IMG/VR virus record: IMGVR_UViG_3300042465_001472
Coordinates: 1 to 31,270 of that record
Origin: a virus
Length of the DNA stretch: 31,270 bases
Direction: 5' to 3' (one strand)
Part shown: piece after piece, positions 22,728-29,969 of the stretch
Position numbering within the stretch: the first letter of the stretch is position 1
Layout: each line of letters starts with the position of its first letter
Notes under the pieces: model-generated
What the model was told of the DNA's origin: nothing
Databases searched by the model: none
What the model saw: only the letters and a program-made list of their open reading frames with translations
Made by a program: the position numbers and the translations under genes

Positions 22728-23426
22728 ATGCAATGGAACATCTCTCAAATAGATCAAGCTTACAAAGATGGTAAGTTTATGCCGTCCACCGTGCATTGGC
22801 TTTGCACCCACACTGAGGGCGAGTTCTCAGGGTCGGTTTACTCCACTGCGCAAGTTTCGGGATTGGCCGACCTGTCTCTGGATGCCGTGCTGGCGCACCT
22901 GTGGGCCAATGGCGTTGACAAAGATGCTACCGAGGCCGCTTGCAAAGCTCAGATTGCGAATCAGCGTATCAACTCCGGGGCAGTTCGCTTGAGTGGTGTT
23001 TTGTCTGTACCTGTTGCAACTGTACCTCTGGAACAGTCAAAACTTGCAGCCTTGACTCAGATAGACGAGCATCACGCCACAGTGGTCACAAAACTTGTAG
23101 GTAACCCTACACAAGCGGAAAAAGACACTTGGACCTTGAAGTTGGAAACTGCCACAGCTGTTAGCGCTGGAACTCCTATCAGTTTAGCAGGTCAAAGTTT
23201 TCTGTCTGCGGCAGGTATTGAGGGTACAGAGGCTCAGAAAACTTGGTCGAAATCTGTGATAGGCAAAGCAGCAGCTTATGCAGCTATCGTTGGTGTAGGT
23301 GAAAAGCTTCGAGCACATGCACGACAGACGATCAAAGCAGCCACCACGACTGAAGAGATTAGCGGGGCGCTGGAAGATTCAATTCTACAAACAGAAGCCG
23401 CTGTAAAAGCGTTTTTGCTACCATGA
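22728..23426 (+). CDS. Two-domain protein, fibre-assembly-like C-terminus
   Basis: This encodes 232 residues from an ATG with AAGGA upstream. Residues 1-~85 form one module (MQWNISQIDQAYKDGKF, FSGSVYSTAQVSGLADL, NGVDKDATEAACKAQIANQR) that resembles small phage proteins usually found alone. Residues ~100-232 are helical and contain QAEKDTWTLKLETATAV and EKLRAHARQTIKAA, reminiscent of DUF4376/tail-fibre-assembly proteins. The first part is GC-richer, while the second uses the CTTGCA/ACTTG style of the flanking genes, so the join near 22985 may be a recombination point. It lies directly after the fibre operon pair, where fibre chaperones are normally encoded. Confidence 0.6.
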   Translation: MQWNISQIDQAYKDGKFMPSTVHWLCTHTEGEFSGSVYSTAQVSGLADLSLDAVLAHLWANGVDKDATEAACKAQIANQRINSGAVRLSGVLSVPVATVPLEQSKLAALTQIDEHHATVVTKLVGNPTQAEKDTWTLKLETATAVSAGTPISLAGQSFLSAAGIEGTEAQKTWSKSVIGKAAAYAAIVGVGEKLRAHARQTIKAATTTEEISGALEDSILQTEAAVKAFLLP

Positions 23427-23782
23427 GCAGCTTTACTACTCCGGCAGACCTAAGAATGCTTGACAACTACCGGTTTGAGTTGTTGTCGCAGTTTGAGTAT
23501 CACATTGGTGATTACCCAAGCTCAAATGTGATACTTGTTCCTTCAGGGACAGTCACAGACTTGGCTAGCATCCCAAGATTACTTTGGACGATCTTTCCTC
23601 CACACGGGCGATGGGCTAAAGCCGCGATTATTCACGACTATCTGTATGCCAACGGCATAGGTACGAAAGAGTTTGCCGATAAGACATTCTTGGAGGCAAT
23701 GGAAGTGCTAGAAGTACCTAAGGTAAGTCGAATACTGATGTTTTGGGCTGTACGACTTTTCGGTCAGGGTGCTTACCCCTAA
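23423..23782 (+). CDS. DUF1353 family phage protein
   Basis: This encodes 119 residues; its ATG overlaps the upstream TGA (ATGA). The core TVTDLASIPRLLWTIFPPHG followed by WAKAAIIHDYLYANG is the DUF1353 signature, with conserved Asp, Pro, Arg, His and the HDYLY motif. Members are common beside phage tail fibre and lysis genes, but their biochemical role is not established. The C-terminus has a hydrophobic helix (SRILMFWAVRLFGQGAY). It belongs to the same co-directional group as the two preceding genes. Confidence 0.85.
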   Translation: MSSFTTPADLRMLDNYRFELLSQFEYHIGDYPSSNVILVPSGTVTDLASIPRLLWTIFPPHGRWAKAAIIHDYLYANGIGTKEFADKTFLEAMEVLEVPKVSRILMFWAVRLFGQGAYP

Positions 23783-23857
23783 AATTCAAAGCTGCCGCTG
23801 GCCTGCCTTGGGCAGTTAAGGCATAATAGCAGCACCACCAAACCTCCGGAGAAAATC

Positions 23858-24022
23858 ATGAATGAAAAAACCGTCAACCTCCCTTTGAGCCTGCTGAATA
23901 ACCTGCTTCAGTACTTAGGTACAAAACCTTACGCTGAAGTTTACCAACTTGTAGCCGCGATGCAGCAAGCTGTGACCCCTCAACTTCAAGAGCCAGAAGT
24001 TGAGGCCAGTAAAGAAGATTGA
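23858..24022 (+). CDS. 54-residue hypothetical protein
   Basis: A short ATG-initiated gene has CGGAGA at 23847-23852, five bases upstream. It encodes MNEKTVNLPLSLLNNLLQYL, then a helix with KPYAEVYQLVAAMQQAV, and an acidic end (EVEASKED). The amphipathic helices suggest a small helical, probably oligomeric protein. Many phages carry a similar tiny gene near fibre or lysis genes, with no known function. Upstream (23803-23815) is a small hairpin CTGCC/GGCAG, and CATAAT at 23822 could be a weak -10. Confidence 0.6.
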   Translation: MNEKTVNLPLSLLNNLLQYLGTKPYAEVYQLVAAMQQAVTPQLQEPEVEASKED

Positions 24023-24033
24023 AGAGTTTCTAA

Positions 24034-24759
24034 ATGCAGTTAGTAGCAAATAATAAAGTCGCACCTGACGGCGCACTGACTGCTGAAACTTTTTCAGGTT
24101 TGGCAGGAGAGTCTGCTGTTCTACAGCAGACTGTCACTATGCCAAGTTCTTCACAGGTCACGTTCAGTCTTTTTCTACGTAGCGATACGCCACAAAATGT
24201 AAGACTTAAGCTGGGTGTTCCCGGCGTTACTGAACGCTATGTTGATGTTACGACTCCAGCTACCTGGACCCGCTACAGTCTGACAACTTCAGATACTGCA
24301 ACTCAAAGAGTTGCAGGTATTACTGGTACAGCTGACACTAACACCTTCAGCGTAGACATTTGGGGTGCCCAACTTGAGTCTGGGAACTCTATGACGAGTT
24401 TTATACCTACTCAGGCCAGCATTGGAAACAGGGCCGCTGATATTGTGACTATGCTTACTACAGACTCTCCTAAAGGTTCTGCGACTATAAACGTTAGCAC
24501 AGTCTTAGGGCAAACTGTTAAGGCCGGTGACATGTTTGTAATCTCTGGACTTCTGCTGCAAGTTGCAGAAAGCGTGACAGCTACCGGAACTTCCACGACG
24601 GTGAAACTCGTCAACAGACTGAGAAAAGCCTTGACTGCTGGACTGCCGATTAACTCACACAGAACTAAGATCAAGTGGAGGCTGGAGTCAAGCAGTGCAG
24701 TCTCAAACCTTGTTGGGTATACTGGCCCTGTAAGTCTTAGCTTTACGGAGGATGTGTAA
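24034..24759 (+). CDS. Distal tail protein, C-terminal part (apparently split gene)
   Basis: This encodes 241 residues from an ATG preceded by GAAGAG; a stop codon lies directly upstream in frame. It opens in mid-module with LVANNKVAPDGALTAETFSG, the usual second part of a concanavalin-like virion module, and continues through DIWGAQLESGNSMTSFIPTQ, a typical module end. Residues ~140-241 (QTVKAGDMFVISGLLLQVAE, KALTAGLPINSHRTKIKWRL) align with the C-terminal half of the intact paralogue at 24759 (YLKAGDMLGVGDLLFQVALD, KAIASGLSVVVSEPTAKFRL). It therefore looks like the missing part of the gene at 19684-20199. It overlaps the next gene by one base (TAATG). Confidence 0.65.
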   Translation: MQLVANNKVAPDGALTAETFSGLAGESAVLQQTVTMPSSSQVTFSLFLRSDTPQNVRLKLGVPGVTERYVDVTTPATWTRYSLTTSDTATQRVAGITGTADTNTFSVDIWGAQLESGNSMTSFIPTQASIGNRAADIVTMLTTDSPKGSATINVSTVLGQTVKAGDMFVISGLLLQVAESVTATGTSTTVKLVNRLRKALTAGLPINSHRTKIKWRLESSSAVSNLVGYTGPVSLSFTEDV

Positions 24760-25346
24760 TGGCTGAACTAACTTGGCCCTCTGTAGCTGTACCTTCTAAG
24801 TTTACTTTGTCAAGGTACACAAAAGTTTTTCGCTCTATTTCAGCTTTTGGCAAGTCTGGTCAGAACATTGACATGCTTAATGATCGTTGGCAAATCTCGT
24901 GCGAGATTGGAATACGCAGTAAAGATGACAGTGCTGAACTTGAAGCATTTGTGAACAGTCTTCGGTCAGGAGTTGGCATTGTACGTTGCCATCACTTCAA
25001 GAGGCCGGTTATTCGAGGGGTGTTGACTAATCCGACTACAGCAGCAATTGCCAAAGGTGCTCAGGCTTTGACGATTAACTGCACAGCAGGCAACTACCTC
25101 AAAGCCGGTGACATGCTTGGAGTAGGAGACCTGCTGTTTCAGGTAGCCTTAGACTGCAGTACGACTACAAGTACCCTTTCAGTGCCTGTCACGATGCGAA
25201 GCCGAAAGGCCATTGCCTCAGGCTTGTCCGTAGTGGTAAGCGAGCCTACCGCAAAGTTTCGCCTTCGCAGCGAAGCTTCAACATCTTTTGGACCCGGTGG
25301 AGTTATAATGGGCACCACCTTAGAGTTTGTCGAGGTCATAAATTGA
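24759..25346 (+). CDS. Distal tail protein (intact paralogue)
   Basis: This encodes 195 residues. The N-terminal ~90 residues (MAELTWPSVAVPSKFTLSRY, SAELEAFVNSLRSGVGIVRC) match the start of the gene at 19684, and the rest (NYLKAGDMLGVGDLLFQVAL to the end) matches the gene at 24034. It lacks the concanavalin-like insert. The two-part beta architecture and position between tape measure and DUF2163/J-type genes suggest a distal tail or baseplate ring component. The exact Pfam family is uncertain. It ends overlapping the TTG start of the next gene. Confidence 0.7.
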   Translation: MAELTWPSVAVPSKFTLSRYTKVFRSISAFGKSGQNIDMLNDRWQISCEIGIRSKDDSAELEAFVNSLRSGVGIVRCHHFKRPVIRGVLTNPTTAAIAKGAQALTINCTAGNYLKAGDMLGVGDLLFQVALDCSTTTSTLSVPVTMRSRKAIASGLSVVVSEPTAKFRLRSEASTSFGPGGVIMGTTLEFVEVIN

Positions 25347-25915
25347 TACCACTGTCTACCGCAGCCACACAAGCTCTAGCAGCAAGTACTGTGAACGTCA
25401 CACAGTTGCTCTTGCTTGAGTTCCCTAGCGAAACCGTAGCACTGAACTCCAGTAACTTGGACTTGGAGTATGGGGGTATCACCTACAAGGGTGCTTACGG
25501 TATGGGTGGCATCAGTGAGATTCAAGACGCTCCGGGGGAGATTAAGGGAGTTCAGTTTGTGCTTAACGGAGGCTCTGCCGACTTGATAGCCTTAGCACTT
25601 GACGAATCCAAGCAGTGGCAGGGCACTCCTGTCACCATACGCACTGCTATTCTCAATGAGAATTACGAAATTGTTGACGCCCCGACTATCTGGATTGGTA
25701 AGGGTGATGTCATGTCTATCTCGGAAGATGAGGGTGCCACCACGATTCAGGCTACTGCGGAGAGCAGTGCAGTGGATTTCATGCGTGGAGACCCGCTTGT
25801 CTATAACGATGCTGATCAGCAAGTTCTTTATCCCGGAGATTTGGGGTTTAATCTAATTCTTTCACAAGTTGATAAGCAAGTTGTGTGGCCTGCAAGATCG
25901 TGGTATTACAAATGA
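25343..25915 (+). CDS. DUF2163-like tail hub-associated protein
   Basis: This encodes 190 residues with a TTG start in a TTGA overlap with the upstream stop; GAGGT at 25332-25336 supports it. Features are TVNVTQLLLLEFPSETVALN, the glycine turn YGGITYKGAYGMGGIS, APGEIKGVQFVLNGGSADLI, and GDPLVYNDADQQVLYPGDLG at the end. This fits the DUF2163/BR0599-type proteins found in the lambda L/gene-transfer-agent tail-tip position, where they link the distal tail ring to the hub. It overlaps the next gene (ATGA). Confidence 0.7.
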   Translation: MIPLSTAATQALAASTVNVTQLLLLEFPSETVALNSSNLDLEYGGITYKGAYGMGGISEIQDAPGEIKGVQFVLNGGSADLIALALDESKQWQGTPVTIRTAILNENYEIVDAPTIWIGKGDVMSISEDEGATTIQATAESSAVDFMRGDPLVYNDADQQVLYPGDLGFNLILSQVDKQVVWPARSWYYK

Positions 25916-26319
25916 CAACTAGAAAAATTGACTGGCAAATCGAATTTGCAAACTGTGTTAGCGCCAATATGAACAAAAAGTTTGTTTGGGGTGAGCATGA
26001 CTGCGTGTTGTGGGCATCAAACGCTGTTAAGGCTTTGACAGGTCACGACCCTGCCGAAAGTTTCAGGGGTTCCTATAACTCTGCTCTGGGTGCCGCACGG
26101 GTTCTGAAAGAGCATGGCGGTATGGAAGCAATTGTCACCAAGCAGCTAGAACGGGAGGCCGTATCTCCAGCATTTGCCAATGTTGGAGACGTAATGCTTG
26201 TTATGCAGGAAGGACAACCTATGCTTGCGGTCTGTAACGGAGAAACAGTGCTTGCACCCGGACTCAACTGTCTGGTTTCTTTACCCACGCTGTCTGCTGT
26301 TAAAGCTTGGAAGGTATGA
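25912..26319 (+). CDS. DUF6950/NlpC-P60-like tail-tip protein
   Basis: This encodes 135 residues from the ATG at 25912, which overlaps the previous stop; the in-frame GTG at 25885 is less likely. The segment WGEHDCVLWASNAVKALTGH with DPAESFRGSYNSALGAARVL is the signature of the DUF6950 family, which occupies the NlpC/P60 peptidase slot of lambda K. The Cys of HDC could be a papain-like nucleophile, and a later His/Asp partner is not obvious. Family members are thought to help the tail tip cross or process the cell wall, but activity is unproven. Confidence 0.75.
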   Translation: MTTRKIDWQIEFANCVSANMNKKFVWGEHDCVLWASNAVKALTGHDPAESFRGSYNSALGAARVLKEHGGMEAIVTKQLEREAVSPAFANVGDVMLVMQEGQPMLAVCNGETVLAPGLNCLVSLPTLSAVKAWKV

Positions 26320-26320
26320 T

Positions 26321-29300
26321 ATGCCACCAGTAATTGCCTATGCAGGCGCGTATCTGTTGATGTCTACGACAGCGGTAGCACTTGGGGCATTCCTACTCAC
26401 ATACGCTGCTGTTATTGGTTACGGCCTTCTGCTTGTTGCAACAAATGCTTACATGCAACGCGCTAAAAGAGCAGCGCGTGACAAGTATAACGCCTCTCAA
26501 GTTGACCGCTTGCAAAGCGTAGCCACAACGACTGGACCCAGAGAACTTGTTCTTGGTAAAGTACGTAAAGGTGGAACTGTAATCTTTAGGGATTCTTGCG
26601 GTACGCACAACGAAAAGTTTGTGATGGTTATTGCACTTGCCAGTCACAAGATTTCTGGTGTTGAGAAGTACTACTTAAACGAGAAAGAAGTCACGTTAGA
26701 TAGTAGTGGCTATGTTAAAGAAGCTCCATATGCGATACGGAGTACTACCAGTACTGAAACTTCTGAGGTTGTTCCGGGTTCCTGCTATAGCTACAGCACA
26801 GACGAGTCTGGAGCTAACCAGATAACAACCTGCCAGTACTATACATATACTAAAACTGCAAACATTCGCATTATTGACGGATCGCAGACCACGGCTGACG
26901 CTAGACTACAAGCTCTGTTTCCCGGCGTATGGACTGCCAACCATAAACTGTTGGGCGTGGCTTACGCTATTCTCGAACTTGACTATAACGAGTCTGCTTT
27001 CCCTAGCGGCATACCGACTTTTACGGCGTTGATCCGTGGGGCTGAAGTCTATGACCCTAGAACTAACACGACGGTGTTTTCAGAGAACCCTGCGCTACAT
27101 GCAAGGCATATCGTCACACACCCTCGGTTCGGAAAGCGTACAAGCTTGACCGCTAGAGAAACTGCCAGAATCGTTGCAGCGGCCAACGCCTGCGAGACTA
27201 GCTACACACCCTCTGGAGGCACAGCAACTCAGCTTTACAAGAGTGGCGTTGTTCTGCCTTACGGTGGACAGGCCGCAGACGCACTTGACGATATCTGCCA
27301 AGGTATGTGCGGGAAGTGGGCTTATGCCGGTGGCGAATTTTTTATAAAGGTTGGAGTCTACACGGCACCAGTTAAGACTCTTCAAGCGTCGGACTTGATG
27401 ACTTCGCAAAGGGATAGTCAAGGCGGATCAAACGGCAAGGCTATTTCTATCGCTACCCACAAGGCAAGGGCAGAGAAGTTTAATTCCGTCACTGCTAAAA
27501 TTTACGATGAAGCTGCACAGTACAAAGAGACAGCAATAGCACCTGTAAAAAATACAACGGCAATAACTAAAGACGGTCAAGAACTGCCACTTGAGATTAC
27601 TCTGCCTACGGTGTTCAGTGCTTCGCAGGCTCAAGTTGTTTGCAACTATATGCTGAAGGATGTGTTTGACCCTCTGTCGCTGACAGCAGGCTTCAAGCTT
27701 TCAGCTTACGAACTTGAACTTTTTGACAACGTTGCGCTGAACATTCCTCGCTACGGCTGGTCAAACAAGGTTTTTGAGGTGCTCTCTCGGAACTTCAGTC
27801 CCACAGGGGCTATTGAGTTGATCCTAAGAGAGACATCTGCGGAGTTGTTTAACCCCAACATCTACTCCAACTCTAACGGCTTTGCCAGTAACACCAACTT
27901 AGTAGAGCCTTGGGATATTGACCCTCCCGGAACGCTTACCATGAGCAGCGGTACGTCAGACTTGCTGATTCAGGGTGACGGTTCACTGATTACCCGAGTG
28001 CGTGTCCAGTGGACACCAATCCTTGACGAAAGAATCCGTCAAGGTGGTTACGTTGAACTTCGCTGGAAGGCTGTGACTGCCGAAACATGGTCTACGGTTA
28101 CTGTACCCGGTGTTGAAAGTTCTGCTTATCTGTTAGGCGCTACTGACGGCAGCACTATCGTTGTTATGGCTAGAACCCGTACCCAACTTGCAGTGTCCGA
28201 CTGGAATGTACAAAAGACACACCTCGTACTTGGTAAGAGTGAGCCTCCGGCAGCTGTGCAGAATTTGACTGTCACTGTCGAGTCAGAAAACTTGGTTCTT
28301 TCTTGGTCCAAAGTTTTTGACTTTGACTTGGCGGGTTATGAAGTTAGAACCTCAAACACCGGTTGGGGAACCCCCGGAGAGGTCTACAGGGGTCCAGCAA
28401 CGACTATTGGAGTAAGCCCCGTTGCGACTACTACAACTTGGTATGTAAAGTCGTTTGACCGTAGCAACAACTACTCAACATCCGCTGCTCAGGTAAGCTA
28501 CACTGTGGTTGCACCTGCTGCAGTCTCTAATGTTACTCACATATTTGCAGACACAAGTTTGACTGCAGCTACTGTAACACTTAGTTGGAAAGATGCCGTC
28601 ACGACTTTTGGCTACGACTATTACGAGGTTGCTTTTAACGGCACTGTTGTCACAGTGAAGGCTAACACTGTGACAGTTCCTGCTAACTGGATTGGAAACA
28701 GAAACTTCACCATTACCACTGTGGATCGCTTTGGTTTTAAATCCTCACCAATCGGCTACTCAATTACAAAACTTGTTCCTGCTTCTGCTATCAATTTTCG
28801 GTCTCAGGTGATCGATAACAACGTCCTGCTGTATTGGACACTACCTGCAAAAACTTCACTGCCTATTTCACACAGCCGACTTCGCAAGGGAGACACCTGG
28901 GCGTCAGCAGAAGAGATTGGAACAAAAGATGGAGAATTCACAACGGTTTTTGAACTATCTGGTGGTGAGTTTAAATACTGGATTGCTATTGTCGATACAG
29001 ACGGCTATGAGTCAGAACCTGTAAGCTTGACAGCATCTGTGTCACAGCCTCCTGACTTCTTGTTCTTGGCTGAGCAAAGCTCTACGTTTAGCGCGACAAA
29101 GGTGAATGCTAAGCAGGACTTGACTTCTCTCGTGCTGCCAGTAAACCTCACCGAAACTTTTGAAGGCCACTTCAACTCTAATGCTTGGGCAAGTCCTTCT
29201 GCACAGGTGTCTGCTGGATACCCTATCTACATTCAACCGGGTGTGACTTTGGGTTACTATGAGGAAATTTTTGACTTTGGTACAGTTGTTGCTAGTAGCA

Positions 29301-29968
29301 ATGTAACTATCACAACTGCTGGTACGGCAATTTCTGGCAATCCGTCTAAGGCTTTAACTGTTAGTCTGTCTGACGATCAAGTGGATTGGGCAACTTATAC
29401 TGAGTACACTTCAGTCTTTGCAACTAATTTTAGGTATGTGAAAGTTCGTTTTGCTGTTACTCAAGTTGCAGTTGGTGACCTCTACAAACTTGACCAACTC
29501 ACAGTAAAACTTGACACAAGAACTTTTACAGACAGTGGAACAGTTAACGCCTTAGCTTCAGATGTTAACGGTACACCTGTGAGCTTTAACTTTGAGTTCA
29601 TTGATGTCATGTCCATAAATACCACAGTCAACTCTATTGTACCTCGCACAGTGGTTTACGACTTCAGAGACGAAACTAAGACTGGAACTTACAGCATAGT
29701 CAGCAATGTGGCTACTCTGAGTTACACCACCCCGCATGGTTTACGGGTAGGGCAGGCCGTGCGGGTTACTCCAACTTCTGGTACACTGCCTTCAGGGGTT
29801 TACACGATTGCGTCTGTCGTAAGTGCTAACAGCTTTACTGTAAACGTAACGAATGCAAACACTTCTGGTGGTTGTGTTACATACCCAAACAGCTTTACTG
29901 TTTATGTCTACGATAGCACAGGAGCTAGGCAGACAAACACAGTTTCATGGAACGTAAGAGGCAGCTAA
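26321..29968 (+). CDS. Central tail-tip host-specificity protein, lambda J-like
   Basis: This encodes 1215 residues from the ATG at 26321, with GGAAGG about eight bases upstream; the frame open back to 26198 overlaps the previous gene. Two hydrophobic segments lie at about residues 5-45 (YLLMSTTAVALGAFLLTYAA, IGYGLLLVATN). The tail_3-like hub region follows (KISGVEKYYLNEKEVTLDSS, HKLLGVAYAILELDYNE, RIVAAANACETSYTPSGG). Fibronectin III-like domains occupy ~residues 640-905 (PPAAVQNLTVTVESENLVLS, WYVKSFDRSNNYS). A beta-rich C-terminus ends in Ig-like strands. J-type proteins form the tail tip trimer, contact the receptor and open the path for DNA. The fibre gene follows two bases later. Confidence 0.85.
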   Translation: MPPVIAYAGAYLLMSTTAVALGAFLLTYAAVIGYGLLLVATNAYMQRAKRAARDKYNASQVDRLQSVATTTGPRELVLGKVRKGGTVIFRDSCGTHNEKFVMVIALASHKISGVEKYYLNEKEVTLDSSGYVKEAPYAIRSTTSTETSEVVPGSCYSYSTDESGANQITTCQYYTYTKTANIRIIDGSQTTADARLQALFPGVWTANHKLLGVAYAILELDYNESAFPSGIPTFTALIRGAEVYDPRTNTTVFSENPALHARHIVTHPRFGKRTSLTARETARIVAAANACETSYTPSGGTATQLYKSGVVLPYGGQAADALDDICQGMCGKWAYAGGEFFIKVGVYTAPVKTLQASDLMTSQRDSQGGSNGKAISIATHKARAEKFNSVTAKIYDEAAQYKETAIAPVKNTTAITKDGQELPLEITLPTVFSASQAQVVCNYMLKDVFDPLSLTAGFKLSAYELELFDNVALNIPRYGWSNKVFEVLSRNFSPTGAIELILRETSAELFNPNIYSNSNGFASNTNLVEPWDIDPPGTLTMSSGTSDLLIQGDGSLITRVRVQWTPILDERIRQGGYVELRWKAVTAETWSTVTVPGVESSAYLLGATDGSTIVVMARTRTQLAVSDWNVQKTHLVLGKSEPPAAVQNLTVTVESENLVLSWSKVFDFDLAGYEVRTSNTGWGTPGEVYRGPATTIGVSPVATTTTWYVKSFDRSNNYSTSAAQVSYTVVAPAAVSNVTHIFADTSLTAATVTLSWKDAVTTFGYDYYEVAFNGTVVTVKANTVTVPANWIGNRNFTITTVDRFGFKSSPIGYSITKLVPASAINFRSQVIDNNVLLYWTLPAKTSLPISHSRLRKGDTWASAEEIGTKDGEFTTVFELSGGEFKYWIAIVDTDGYESEPVSLTASVSQPPDFLFLAEQSSTFSATKVNAKQDLTSLVLPVNLTETFEGHFNSNAWASPSAQVSAGYPIYIQPGVTLGYYEEIFDFGTVVASSNVTITTAGTAISGNPSKALTVSLSDDQVDWATYTEYTSVFATNFRYVKVRFAVTQVAVGDLYKLDQLTVKLDTRTFTDSGTVNALASDVNGTPVSFNFEFIDVMSINTTVNSIVPRTVVYDFRDETKTGTYSIVSNVATLSYTTPHGLRVGQAVRVTPTSGTLPSGVYTIASVVSANSFTVNVTNANTSGGCVTYPNSFTVYVYDSTGARQTNTVSWNVRGS

Positions 29969-29969
29969 T

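Larger units (their letters stand above)
20115..24036 (+). other. Putative fibre/host-range cassette inserted in a distal tail gene
   Basis: This marks the segment between the break in the concanavalin-like module on the left (about 20115-20125) and its resumption on the right (about 24036). It holds a fibre gene, a small membrane protein, a fibre-assembly-like protein, a DUF1353 protein and a 54-residue protein, all on the + strand. I see no inverted terminal repeats, target-site duplication, transposase or homing endonuclease, so recombinational exchange is more likely than transposition. Boundaries are uncertain by tens of bases. Confidence 0.5.

Noticed and set aside
20115-24036. Transposon or group I intron as the origin of the inserted cassette
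   Set aside because: No transposase, endonuclease, terminal inverted repeats or target duplication could be seen, and the content is ordinary phage fibre-region genes.
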